64,000 bases of DNA from Prorocentrum cordatum (taxonomy: Eukaryota > Sar > Dinophyceae > Prorocentrales > Prorocentraceae). This document shows positions 1-9,371 of this stretch, piece after piece; position 1 is the first letter of the stretch, and the number at the start of each line of letters is the position of its first letter. The position numbers and the translations under genes were made by a program. The DNA is taken from assembly GCA_963575745.1 (NCBI GenBank), contig CAUYUJ010000192.1, forward strand, positions 405,360 to 469,359, given 5' to 3'. The notes under the pieces are model-generated. The model was not told the origin of the DNA. It made no database searches and saw only the letters and a program-made list of their open reading frames with translations.

Positions 1-171
1 CCTCGATCCTCCGGCCTGCGGAGACGAAGAGAGGAGGCCGCGCCATGACGGCACCTCGGCAGAGATCGAGAGTGCGGATCACCTGCGTGCCGGCGTGCAC
101 GACAACCCGTGGCTGCACAGCGACTCGGGGCACCGTCGTTGTGACCTCCAGCCTGCGTGTACGGCGTGAAA

Positions 172-287
172 GGGAGGAGGAGGAGGAGGAGGAGGAGGAG
201 GAGGAGGAGGAGGAGGAGGACGAGGGATGGAGGAGGAGGAGGAGGAGGAGGGAGGGAGGGAGGGAGGAGGAGGGGGAGGAGGAGTGC
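172..287. repeat. GGA trinucleotide array
   Basis: An almost pure GGA run with GGGA variants near its 3' end. The open frames through it encode only Glu or Arg runs and are not treated as genes. The flanks (1-171 and 288-780) show no recognisable gene. Confidence 0.95.
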
Positions 288-779
288 CAGTGCGCCAGCC
301 CTAGGGTGCAGGCCAAGATCGAGAAACACGATCACCCCATGTCCCATTACATCCTTGCACATTCGTCCATCATCTCTGTACACCCTCTCTCCTTTACACT
401 TGTACATCTTGTTTTCTCTATCTCATTTCAGCGTTACGCTGCACTACCCTGTACTACCACGTACGGCAGCAAGCGCTTCCTCGGCTACGACATTTACCTC
501 GTACGCCCACGCAGCCAGCACCACTCACGTGGCCATCTTGGCCTAGCGAGTGCAGCATCTTGCAAGCAGTAGCGCCACGACTCCGTCGATGTCTCTCAGC
601 CCTGCCTGGCACCGCAGGCAAAGAGAAGGGCAAGCAGCGGCACGCACACCACTACGGGCAGCCTCGGCGCGAGCCCTACTCGACCAACCAACCTGCCAGC
701 AGCGCCAAGCAGCACATCTTCTACGCAACTGACATCATAGCGCACAGCATCTACCACGACAGCCAGCCCAGGAGAGCCC

Positions 780-985
780 AGGATCGGATCGACAAGTCGG
801 ATCGGCGATCGACATGAATCGAATCGTCGGAAGTCGGCAGCTGAGTCGGGAAAAGTTGGATCGGCAGAAATCGGCAGGCGAGTATGCCTCCAATAAGAAA
901 TCGGAACTCAAATCGGAATCCCAGATCGAATCGAATCGGAAACCATCGAAATCGAATCGAATCGAATCGGAGAAATCGAAACGAG
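780..985. repeat. Degenerate GAATCG/ATCGG short repeat
   Basis: The pentamers and hexamers AATCG, ATCGG and GAATCGAATCG recur throughout with irregular spacing. No gene is seen here. The sequence from 990 to 1190 is unremarkable. Confidence 0.7.
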
Positions 986-1190
986 CCCTGGCGGCCAGCC
1001 GACACCCTGCACGCCCACACACACAAGCCCCCAGGCGAAACAAGGGGAAACACCAACAGCGACAGCAAGACAGCGAAGGCAGAGAACAATCCTGGCAGCC
1101 CGTCGGGCACAGCGGGCACGCCCATCCAGCTTAACAGGGTCCGACCTACGCAGCACAACCACAACACCAGTGGGAAAAAACAACACGTAC

Positions 1191-1386
1191 TATCGGATCG
1201 GGCGAAAGGGGGGGATAGCAAAGGGGGGGTTGAGAATCAGCTCACGTAGCTGATTTTCCCGGCGCCTTCCAGCGCCAGAGGCGGCCATGTATCGAGGAAT
1301 GGGCCCCTCGGTGGGGCCGAAACCAGCTGCATGCAGCAGATTTCGTACCCCCCCTTTCCCAATCCCCCCTTTCGTCCGGCCCGATA
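1191..1386. mobile_element. TIR/foldback element, about 196 bp
   Basis: The left end reads TATCGGATCGGGCGAAAGG followed by two G runs. The right end is its imperfect inverse, finishing in CGTCCGGCCCGATA. The arms pair over about 50 bp with mismatches. The size and inverted ends fit a non-autonomous TIR element (MITE). No clear target-site duplication was found. Confidence 0.55.
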
Positions 1387-2100
1387 CTACCAAGCAACAC
1401 CGACCACACCATACTGGGCACAACAGCCGCACACTCCACGACAGCAGAAGAATACCAGTCCAAGACCGGAACAAACATATTTCCACCAACCACACTCACA
1501 ACAAAGAACAACTACTACGTCCCGTAACCTGCCTTCGGCTGCAAACCGGACCACGCAGAATACACGTCACGAGAGAACCAGTCCTCGATCGACAGCGCAC
1601 CAGAAGCTTACCAAAAGGACGTCGCACACGAAGAGAAGCCTGGCGCCACTTCGCTCAAAGTCTGGCGGGCGCATGCTCTGAGGTCTCAAAATCCTACACT
1701 CCTTTCGCGCCCCTTTGCCCCTCCTCAGGCCGGCCGGGCAAACGTCGCCACACACAGGGGGATGGACGTCGTCATCTCCGAGAGGACGGCGGCGCCCTGC
1801 CAGCTGCTTCGGAGGGTGTGGCTTGCAGCTGGCGAAGAGGGGAAGGCGGGCGAGGACCTCGACCGAGGTGGTCTCCGCCGCGCGCCGACCGGGGCCCATC
1901 GGGCCGCTGGCACGGCGCGGCGGCCCCCAAACACCAACGGCGCCGATCGCAAACAGCACTCGGGCGAAGCCACGCCCGTTGCAGGCTGGGGCCTGCACGC
2001 CGAGCGCCTGCACCGGGCTCCTCTGCGCGTGTCGACCAGACGGCGCAGCGTACACATCGGGAGCCCCTCCGAAGGCCCCCGACGTCCAGACCTCTTCGCA
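1387..2100. other. Interspersed GC-rich DNA, no gene recognised
   Basis: Several overlapping frames are open on both strands through 1690-2100 because the DNA is stop-poor, but none looks like a protein family. No repeat was recognised here. Confidence 0.4.
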
Positions 2101-2103
2101 CTG

Positions 2104-2282
2104 CATCAGCGGCGAGCGAGGATGGGACGCGAGAAGGAGAATGCCTTCTCAGAAGGCGGCCGGGACCTCTCGGAAGCCCTCGCGCCTCCTGAGAAGTGTT
2201 CTGCGTCTTCGGGGAAGGCTTATAGGCAACTTCTCAAAGGCCCAGGGGGCCTCCGAGTCTTTTGAGAAGGCCCGCCCTTTCT
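2104..2282. repeat. Dispersed foldback family J (CCTTCTCAGAAGG), copy 1
   Basis: Carries the markers GCCTTCTCAGAAGGCGGC and CTTCGGGGAAGGCT and ends in TTTTGAGAAGGCCC. Related copies lie at 47278-47452 and 61586-61790, with a fragment at 63715-63770. The inverted CTTCTCAGAAG blocks make it a foldback. Confidence 0.6.
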
Positions 2283-2517
2283 AGAGGCCTCCTAGAGGGG
2301 GTCGGGCCAAATGGGGTCGGAGGACCGCGCCGCATCGCCGATGCCTCGGCGATGTATTGGCGATGCACCGGCAATGCATCGCCGGCATCGGCGATGCATC
2401 GGTGACTTCGGCGTGGAGAAAACGGGGCTCCGCATCGAGCCGCATCGCCGATGCGTCGGCGATGCGGGGCGCTTCTCCGACCCCATCTGGCCCGGCCCCC
2501 TCCCTCTAGGAGGCCTA
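2283..2517. mobile_element. Foldback family B (GCATCGCCGATGC modules), copy 1
   Basis: Terminal inverted repeats of about 35 bp begin AGGCCTCCTAGAG and include ATGGGGTCGGA. The interior is built from alternating GCATCGCCGATGC and ATCGGCGATGC palindromic modules. Related copies are at 3650-3810, 32578-32752, 49811-50058 and 53417-53620, with fragments near 37060 and 55840. The peptide HRRCIGD that appears in translation is a by-product of the modules. Confidence 0.75.
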
Positions 2518-2640
2518 GACTTGGGTCGGGCATGTCCCCCCCACAGGCGGATTTTGGTTGGAAAATTAGAAAAAGTACTCCAGCATGCCCCCCAAAGGGA
2601 GTCCAAAGATGCCCAGAGAATCGTCGCCAGACTATGTGTT
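2518..2640 (+). mobile_element. TIR family A, left part
   Basis: The left TIR (GGGTCGGGCATGTCC, then CACAGGCGGATTTTGG) abuts the foldback element directly. An internal ATCGTCGCCAGACTAT block resembles the internal block before the right end in other copies. The matching right end is not adjacent. A right end of the same family stands separately at about 2920-2960. Confidence 0.55.
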
Positions 2641-2914
2641 GAGTTCTCTTGAAATAGAGACTGTTTTTTATAATTTTGGGTAACGGCTGTTACCCGGGGG
2701 GGGCGGCGGGTACTAATAACGGCGGCCGCGGCGTGCGCCCGCCAGGGTGCGTCCGCGCCATCGGCACATCAATTGCCATACCTGCTGAGAGGAGGGGGGT
2801 CCGTCGTCCACCCCCAACAAAAACGTACGATCGTTAGCGTCACCCGGGGGGAGGGGCGGGGGGGGGGTTGGGCCCAGGTAGCAAGCGTTACCCGCCAGAG
2901 GGGGGGAAACAAAA

Positions 2915-2962
2915 ACACTCTCATACTCCTCCTGTAGATGGACAGGCCCGACTTGAGCCTAG
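2915..2962 (+). mobile_element. TIR family A, right end
   Basis: ACTCCTCCTGTAGATGGACA followed by GGCCCGACTTGAGCCTAGA is the standard right terminus of family A. Either it closes the element begun at 2518 (about 440 bp) or it is a solo end. Confidence 0.5.
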
Positions 2963-2994
2963 ACCCTCTCGCTCCCCCCCCGAAACTTTTGGAG

Positions 2995-3200
2995 TCCCGC
3001 AACGGTGCGGTGACAGACCGTGCGGTGACCTCGGAACCCCAGGGAACCTCACCGCACGGTCCGTCACGCACGGTCCTGGGACCCTGGAGGCCCCTTTCGC
3101 CCGAGGCATCCTCGGAGAGGCACTCGAGCCCCAAAACCGTGCGGTGACCCCGAATCCCCTCCGACTCACCGCACGGTGTGGTCACCGCACCGTTTGGGGG
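2995..3200. repeat. CCGTGCGGTGA repeats in both orientations
   Basis: The block CCGTGCGGTGA and its complement TCACCGCACGG recur at least six times in 200 bp, giving many alternative hairpins. Confidence 0.65.
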
Positions 3201-3245
3201 CCCCCGATTTCTGGGAGGGGCGACACGTGGGGGATGGGGGGCGGG

Positions 3246-3628
3246 GGAGGAGGAGGAGGAGGAGGAGGAGGAGGAGGAGGAGGAGGAGGAGGAGGAGGAG
3301 GAGGAGGAGGAGGAGGATCGAGGAGGAGGAGGAGGATCGAGGAGGAGGAGGAGGAGGAGGAGGAGAAAGGAGGAGGAGCGAGGAGGAGGATCGAGGAGGA
3401 GAATCGAGAAGGAGGAGGAGGAGGAGGAGGAACGAGGCAGAGGAGGCGGAGGAGGAGGAGGGAGGAGGAGGAGGAGGAGGAGGAGAAGGAGGAGGAGGAG
3501 GAGGAGGAGGAGGAGGAGCGAGGAGGATCGAGGAGGAGGATCGAGGAGGAGTAACAGACGGAGGAACAGGAAGAGCAGGAGGAGGAGGAGGAGGAGGAGG
3601 AGGAGGAGGAGGGAGGAGGAGGATGGGC
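3246..3628. repeat. GGA array with GAGGATCGA interruptions
   Basis: A purine-strand GGA array of about 380 bp broken by ATCGA and CAGA variants. Translations are Glu, Arg or Gly runs, or their antisense Ser, Pro and Leu runs. Confidence 0.95.
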
Positions 3629-3649
3629 GTCTGTGCCTCCCAGATGGTG

Positions 3650-3810
3650 TCGGAGCGGATGGGCTTGGCGGATCGCGCCGCATCGCCGATGCATCGCAGA
3701 TGCGGCCCGATGTGGAGCCCGATTTGCTTCACGTCGACGTCGCCGATGCATCGCCGACGTCGACGATGAATCGCCAGCGTATCCCCGATGCATCGCCGAC
3801 CCCCCATAGA
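3650..3810. mobile_element. Foldback family B, copy 2 (degenerate)
   Basis: GCCGCATCGCCGATGCATCG, CGTCGCCGATGCATCGCCGA and TCCCCGATGCATCGCC modules are present. The terminal arms are less well preserved than at 2283-2517. Confidence 0.6.
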
Positions 3811-3857
3811 AGAGTCGTCTTAGGAAGCTACTGCTGGGAGGTCTTCGTCGGAAGGAT

Positions 3858-4003
3858 TAGAGTTAGGCTGGGCCTGAAGATTTTGGGCGAAACGTTACAA
3901 ATACCCAAAACATGCGCCAAAATACTGAGACACACTCAAGAGATCGTCCCCGAACTATATTTTTACTATTCTTGAAGATTCCTCCTGGAGAGGGACAGGC
4001 CGG
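3858..4003 (+). mobile_element. TIR family A element
   Basis: A degenerate left end (TTAGGCTGGGCCTG, then ATTTTGGGCGAAA), an internal ATCGTCCCCGAACTATA block, and a good right end (CTCCTGGAGAGGGACAGGCC, then GGACTT). About 145 bp, similar in size to the copy at 51338-51483. Confidence 0.55.
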
Positions 4004-4029
4004 ACTTACGATCAGAGAGGACGCCAGTA

Positions 4030-4190
4030 CGCCATAACGGTAATAGCCGCTGGCGCTCCGCGCGGACTTCGTGGCCGGGCCCCCCTCCCTGGCGCGCGGA
4101 GCGCGCCGGGGGGCAGCGCAGGAAGCGCCGCCCGGGGGGGTCCAGGCGCGGATCCGAGAAAAATCCGCACGGAGCGCTACAATTTTATGT
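4030..4190. repeat. GC-rich inverted repeat
   Basis: GCGCTCCGCGCGGA near the left is complementary to CCGCACGGAGCGC at the right, with an inner GCGCGCGGAGCGCGCC hairpin. No gene is seen. Confidence 0.5.
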
Positions 4191-4221
4191 TTACGGCGCT
4201 GTTTCTTCGTCGAGATTAAGG

Positions 4222-4330
4222 TCGGGTGTTGCTAGAAGTGCCCCTGGCCAAAGGTGCCCCCAGCTTTTCCCTTCATTTCAGAGCCCCTGGGGCCCTCTGG
4301 GCCTCGTGGGGCACTTCTAGCAACACCCGA
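4222..4330. mobile_element. 109-bp MITE with perfect 22-bp TIRs and TAAGG duplication
   Basis: The first and last 22 bases are perfect inverted repeats (outer bases TCGGGTGTTGCTAGAAG). The element is flanked on both sides by TAAGG (4217-4221 and 4331-4335), which reads as a 5-bp target-site duplication. There is no coding capacity. This is the cleanest recent insertion in the window. Confidence 0.85.
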
Positions 4331-4600
4331 TAAGGACAATGAAGCCCCACTGGGGGGATGCCACGCCGCATTAGGCCGCGCATTCAGCGGGATTCAGCCC
4401 GATCAAGCGGGACTCAGCGGGGTGAGGCGGGATTAAGACGGGCTTCGGACCAGGGCAAAGTCAGACTTTGACATCCCAGGAGTTGCATCCGAACCAGACC
4501 GGTTTAAGACGAAGCCAGGACGAGGATAACATCGGGTGAGAATATATCGAGAAACTTTAAGGTCAAGCGGCTCTAGAGGATGCCTCGGGTCACGTGGCCT
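4331..4600. other. Short degenerate GCGGGATTCAGC-type repeats, no gene
   Basis: Blocks such as GCGGGATTCAG, GCGGGACTCAG and GCGGGATTAAG recur at 4380-4440. The remainder holds nothing recognisable. Confidence 0.4.
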
Positions 4601-4795
4601 TATCAGAGCGTTCCAGAACTCTGAGAGCGTTCCGGAACGCTCTGGTACGGATTTATCCTCGTCCGAGCCCCGTCCGATCTCGCGTCGTGACAAAACCACG
4701 ACGGACAATTTGGAAAGTCTTGGGCCTCTGGGGGCCCTCATACCGGGCCTCGGGCCCGTCTAACAACGGCTCGGGATGAAACACTGGTGTCCGGG
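4600..4795. repeat. Dispersed family L plus arm-E sequence
   Basis: GAGCGTTCCGGAACGCTCT palindromes (4605-4650) recur in related form at 50347-50450 and 59628-59725. The following block (4720-4795, CTCTGGGGGCCCTCATACCG and ACGGCTCGGGATGAAA) matches the arm of the large foldback at 38301-38820. Confidence 0.55.
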
Positions 4796-4975
4796 ATTAT
4801 GTTCTCCCATCCCAGAAATCATTTCGAGCACCCAAACAAGTGTCGACACAGTGTCGAACGAGCATCGCCCCCGAGGGCCCGACACTTGAAAACCCTCGAG
4901 TTTCGGTACGTTCTTGGTGCTCGAAACTCTCTCGAGCGATCAAGGCGCTGAAGTAGGCTGGAACATCAAAAGCTG
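4796..4975 (+). repeat. Dispersed family D, copy 1
   Basis: Markers: CCCAGAAATCATTTCGAGCA, GGGCCCGACACTTGAAAACC, CCTCGAGTTTCGGTAC and GTAGGCTGGAACATCA. Copies also occur at 46871-47035 and 50074-50262. No coding capacity is seen. Confidence 0.75.
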
Positions 4976-5177
4976 GGGAATGGACCCAGGCCTCTTTGGG
5001 GGCCGACGTCACGACAAAAAAAGGCGACGTCGGAAGTCCGGGAACGCATCCCGGTCCATATTCCACGCCCTCGCGGCCTGGACTTCGGGGCGCATTTCGC
5101 CGTGGATGCGCGGTCGCATGGAGACGTTCCGCGCGGTGCATCTGCGACAAAAGCGCCCTGTATACTCCACATCCCTA

Positions 5178-5350
5178 ATTCAGCGACCCCCCCTAAAAAA
5201 CCGCACCCCCGTGTAAATGCGACCCAATATTCCGGACCCCCCTCTTCGACGGGGCGAAACCGGACTCCCTAAGCTCCAATCCAAAGAAAGCGAGCCCTAA
5301 TAACCAGACCCCCCAGTTACAAAAGAGGCGCCTCGAAAAACCGGGCCCGG
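5178..5350 (+). repeat. Dispersed family G, copy 1
   Basis: Shares AATGCGACC(C/T)AATATTCC, CTAAGCTCCA(A/G)TCCAAAGAAA, CCCCAGTTACAAAA and GGGGGACGATC with 54081-54270. About 170 bp. Confidence 0.75.
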
Positions 5351-5488
5351 GGGACGATCCCTAGCCTACAAGACGGGGTGTCTATTTTCGCTTTCGTTTT
5401 CCGTGATACTGTTGCAGAGTTTCTATTTCTAGTCGTGTCTATAAATTCGCGCTGCGCGCAATGTAAAGCATATGGTTTTGTATAAGAA

Positions 5489-5715
5489 AAATAGACACGA
5501 ATAGACACTTCTCTGACATAGACACGAATTCATTGAAAATAGACACGAAAGTGAATTAACAATAGACACGAACGTCATAAATAGACACGATAATAGACAC
5601 GGCTCATACATAGACACGAATAGACATGATTAGACACGAATAGTCACGCGACGAATATACGCGCAAAAGAAGCCCGAAACGAATAGACACGGTGTGGCAA
5701 AAATAGACACGGCAT
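5489..5715 (+). repeat. ATAGACACGA short tandem and dispersed repeat
   Basis: AATAGACACGA or a close variant occurs about 15 times with irregular spacing. The same repeat in the same orientation returns at 7110-7375, on the far side of the CCAAGAGG arrays. Confidence 0.8.
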
Positions 5716-5749
5716 ACGGGGGGGGGAGTCGGGACGGGAGAATGTGGAA

Positions 5750-6250
5750 TAACGTGGAGGATGGGATTGAAATTCAGCGGAGTTGAAAGGAGTGCAGAAA
5801 CAATGAGCATGATAAACGGGCGAATTGGGGGGAGCTGAGGAGAATCACATATTGAAACGCTTTGGAATCACACGAGAGATCTAGGGGGAGCGCGGAGACT
5901 GCGGAATCGCTGGGGAAAAAAACGCGGAGAAGATGAGTGGAGTGTGGAGGAGGAGCCGTGAACAGGAATGGGAGGGGAGGCGCGGCGTGCACTGGGGTGT
6001 TGATGAACCATGGGGTGGTAGAGCGAGCGCGGAAGAAAGCGGAAAAATGAGGCGGAGTGCGGGGGATCGCGGAAGAGCGGAGAGAGTGAGGATGAGCGAT
6101 GACTCGGAGGAACGCAGATGAGTTGGGAGGAGTGCGAATACGTGGGGAAGGATGTGAGGAGCCAGGAGGGGGGTGGTGGGAGGATTGTGGAGGAGGTGCG
6201 GAAGGCATGGAGGGGAGCGGAGGAACGGTGAGGAATAGGAGGGCTCAGGA
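5750..6250 (+). repeat. Degenerate purine-rich GGAGTGCGGA repeat
   Basis: GGAGTG, GCGGA and GAGGAG elements recur without a fixed period. Antisense frames give Ser/Pro-rich translations. No gene is recognised. Confidence 0.5.
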
Positions 6251-6287
6251 TTGAGAGGTGGCCCAAACGGTGGACCCGAACGGACAT

Positions 6288-6400
6288 TTCGAGCCCTCGC
6301 CCCCGAGAGGCCCCCAAGAGGCTCCAACGCGCCCCCAAGAGACCCCCAAGACGCCCCAAGAAGCCCCATTCCCAAGAGGCCCGAAAAACTGCCCCCACTA
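6288..6400 (+). repeat. CCCAAGAGGCCC array (left, plus orientation)
   Basis: Diverged 9-12-bp units CCCAAGAGGCCC and CCCAAGACGCCC. The inverse (CCGTCTTGGGGC) occupies 6720-6885 and 6955-7045, so 6400-6720 forms the loop of a large imperfect inverted repeat. Sister arrays lie at 54656-54845, 57508-57625 and 58425-58985. Confidence 0.7.
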
Positions 6401-6431
6401 TGCCCCCACGATCGTGCCGAAGAGATGCCAT

Positions 6432-6587
6432 ATGACGGCCGCCGACGCGAAAGTGGACCGCAATACGTTTGCCAGCCGGTGGTGCGGTCGCGCCAAGACG
6501 TTCGCAAAGGCGCAGGGCCTCGACCCGAGCGAACTTGCCAAGGAGGCGTACGCCGCCGCGAGCAAGGTCTGGAAGAGTGCGCAGTGA
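6432..6587 (+). CDS. Small 51-aa protein-like frame, unknown
   Basis: An ATG-to-TGA frame of 51 residues between two inverted CCAAGAGG arrays. Unlike nearly every other frame in the window it has balanced, non-repetitive composition: it opens MTAADAKVDRNTF, contains RWCGRAKTFAKAQGL and DPSELAKEAY, and closes in ASKVWKSAQ. Two amphipathic helices joined by a Leu-Asp-Pro turn can be read from it. Third codon positions are mostly G or C. The same frame is open upstream from 6258 but there encodes only Pro/Arg-rich repeat sequence, so the internal Met at 6432 is preferred. I do not recognise the family. The C-terminal style recalls small proteins of large algal DNA viruses, but that is an impression only. 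It could be a real short gene, a captured exon, or chance. Confidence 0.45.
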   Translation: MTAADAKVDRNTFASRWCGRAKTFAKAQGLDPSELAKEAYAAASKVWKSAQ

Positions 6588-6719
6588 GAGTCTGGGCATT
6601 TCGACGACCTCTGACAGAAACCGGTTGAAACATGTCGTGCGAGAAAGGGGGGCGCGCGAAAGGGAGAGGGGGGAACGGGAAATGCACAGGACGCCGTCCT
6701 GGCGTGGATGAGAGGCAGG

Positions 6720-7045
6720 AGAAGGGGACCTCTTGGAAGCCGCTTGGGGTTTCCTGGAAGCCCCGTTTGGGCCGCCTCTTGGAGCCGTCTTGGGGCCCTC
6801 TTGGGCTGTTTTGGGGCCCTCTTGGAGGCTTCTTGGGCCGTCTTGGGGCGATCTTTGGGGCCTCATGGGCCGTCTTGGAGCGTAAGCCGAAGAAGCGAGA
6901 ACGCCCAAATCCTTCAAAACTTACGTGAAATAACTGGATTTGGAGTGCTGCCGCAGGCCTTGTGGCGTCTTGGAGGCCGCATTGGGCCGTCTGGATGCCA
7001 TCTTGGGCGTCTTGGACCGATCGTTCGGCGACTCGGGGCCATCTT
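6720..7045 (-). repeat. CCAAGAGG array (right, inverted orientation)
   Basis: Units such as CCGTCTTGGGGCC and CTCTTGGAGCC repeat at 6720-6885 and 6955-7045. A non-repeat block between them (GCGAGAACGCCC) resembles, inverted, a spacer inside the 58.4-59.0 kb array. Confidence 0.7.
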
Positions 7046-7109
7046 GGACCGTCTTCGGAAATTCGAAATTGGGCGCCAAGACATCTTGTTGAACAAACGG
7101 TACTCTTGG

Positions 7110-7375
7110 GAAAAATAGACACGCACTTTGAAAAATAGGCACGGCAATAACAGACGCGAACACGTCGAAATCATGGAAAATAGGCACGAATAGACACGTT
7201 CAAATTAGACACGTTAGACATGCACGAATAGACACCAATGCATATAAACACGGATAGACACGACATAGACATGAGAATTAAAGCCACGTTGGGGCCGGAG
7301 CTGAATTTCTATAAAAATAGACACGAAAACGATACCGAGTCTATTTTTTTAGAAACGCGCAAACCGTGTGAAACA
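7110..7375 (+). repeat. ATAGACACGA repeat, second block
   Basis: AATAGACACG and AATAGGCACG variants recur in the same orientation as at 5489-5715, bracketing the inverted arrays. Confidence 0.75.
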
Positions 7376-7604
7376 TTCCACAACGGCGAGTCTAATTTCT
7401 ATTTTTCTGGTGGTCTGTAGGCTAGGGCATATGATCAAGGGATTTGGAGTACATATCCGACGGGTCGCGGGCAAGGGGCCCAGCCCGCAGCTCCCCGCCC
7501 GCGAGGAGTGCCGAGCTGAAGGGCGGGAGGACCGAGGATCGGTCCGGGGCTCCTCCCGTGCCCCCCGGGGCCTCCGGAGGCTGAGGGGAGGGGCAGATCC
7601 TCGA

Positions 7605-7735
7605 CGATCGCTCCTCGACGATCCTCGATCCTCGACGATCCTCGACGAATGAGAATCATCGACGATCCTCGACGATCCTCCTCCTCGACGATCCTCGACG
7701 ATCCTCGACGAGTGTGAGAATGATCGATCCTCGAG
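7605..7735 (+). repeat. GACGATCCTC 10-bp tandem repeat
   Basis: At least nine copies of GACGATCCTC, some fused with extra CTC. The spacing changes near 7650 and 7710. Confidence 0.85.
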
Positions 7736-7833
7736 GATCGCTGCAGATTCCGCGCAGCGGCCACCGCCGAGGCCGCGTGCGCCACGGCAGCCGCGGCGGC
7801 CACGTCGCGGCCACGCCGCAGCCGCCTGCCGCT

Positions 7834-8011
7834 GACTACCCACCAGGCCACACCAACCCAACCCGAAGACCCGAATCTGACCCACATTTCGGGTTGGGGG
7901 GGGTACGGGTTTCATGTGTTTGTTCAATGCTCCCCGACCCCCCCCCACTGGAAATGTAGGGCAAGTTGAGGCCTTCGGGTTGGGCTGGGGTGGTGTGGTG
8001 GGTGGTGAGCC
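7834..8011. mobile_element. Foldback family K, copy 1
   Basis: Arms of about 37 bp: left CTACCCACCAGGCCACACC plus AACCCAACCCGAAG, right the inverse ending in GTGGTGTGGTGGGTGGT. The interior has CCCCGACCCCCCCCCACTGG. A second copy in the opposite orientation is at 56636-56808. Confidence 0.7.
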
Positions 8012-8880
8012 GCGCGCCAGGGCGCGGAGGGTGGAGGCCGAGGGCACCGACCGCAGAGGTCGAGGCCGAGCCCCGGAAACTGACGGAACGAGAGCAGCCC
8101 AGGAGGACGCGGCGGCGCGGCGGCCGACCCGGACGAGCCCGACCCAGTGCGGCCGCCAGCGAAGCAGCCGAGCCGACCGAAGCGCAGACGCCCTCGTCAT
8201 CCAGCTCCTGCTGCGGAGAGGAGAGGGCGCAAGCAGTCGACCTGGGAGCCAGTCTTGCCAGACAACACCGTCTGGCAGACCGACCCGGCCTGTGCTAGAT
8301 TCTGCGGTGCTTGCTGGCACCCCCCCTCGGCGCCACACTCGAGCCAGCCTGGACAGGACGGGACAGGACGCTGAGTACGTGCGGTCGCGAGCGCGACGAC
8401 GTGCCCTAAGGGCTCAGCGGAAGTTTATCAGCCCATCTGATCAATGGGCGTCCGCGGGCTCTGTGCCCGTTAGGTTCCCAGCTCTGGACTCCTCGCGCCC
8501 AGCACTCGTGGCTCATCTTTCCCAATGTTTGACTTCAGCGTTGCATTCTGGAGTTGCGCTCTTTGAGAGCCAGCCTGAGAGAGCTCAATCTCTTCTGTTA
8601 GGAAGCCGCAGTTGGCAACAGAGAAATGGTGCCCATGCCGCCCTGTGGACTTCCATCTGCTTCGCTTCCTACCCCCTTCTCCCTGCTCCTTGCCCCCTCC
8701 TGCCCATCGAAAGGGTTCAGTGGAACGGACTCCCTCCCCAGGGCCAGCTTCTAATCTCGAGCGTCTTTCATCGACGGCCGTCAGACGTCCTCTGGGGGGC
8801 CGAACAGCCACTCGCCGCGGCAATTCAACGTGCGAATCCTTGATCTGCTACTCCTCCTCCCCTCCCCCCTCTTCCCATTC
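8012..8880. other. Non-repetitive GC-rich DNA, no gene recognised
   Basis: Open frames on both strands are Arg/Ala/Pro-rich with no recognisable domain. The 8420-8700 stretch is less GC-rich and low in repeats. A small CCAGACAACACCGTCTGG hairpin is at 8257-8274. Confidence 0.35.
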
Positions 8881-8936
8881 CCTCCTCCTCCTCCTCCTCA
8901 TCATCAGCAGCATCATCATCATCATCATTATCATTG

Positions 8937-9011
<75 letters not shown>

Positions 9012-9069
9012 GGATCAGCATCATCATCATCAGGATCAGCATCATCATCATCATCATCATCAGCATCAG

Positions 9070-9104
<35 letters not shown>

Positions 9105-9143
9105 GCATCATCATCATCATCATCGTCATCATCATCATCATCG

Positions 9144-9175
<32 letters not shown>

Positions 9176-9176
9176 G
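8881..9176. repeat. CAT trinucleotide array
   Basis: About 300 bp of CAT/TCA units with CAG and CGT interruptions. All three frames stay open as His, Ser or Ile runs, and the antisense frames as Met or Asp runs. Confidence 0.97.
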
Positions 9177-9371
9177 ACCTCCCTGATACTTCTCCGCCTC
9201 ATTATCCTTCCTCCTGCTCCTCCTATTCCCCTCTCCCTCCCTGCTCGGTCCTCTATCCTCCTCCCTCTATCCCTTCTTCCATAACAATGAAACTCCTGCC
9301 TATCGCGACCCCGCAGGCGTGGTTGCAGGGCTCTCCAGGCGTTTCGCCCAAAGCTTGAAGTTTGTAACAAC

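Noticed and set aside
8881-9176. Acidic Asp-rich or His-rich protein from the CAT array
   Set aside because: Every phase of a CAT repeat is open. There is no flanking domain.
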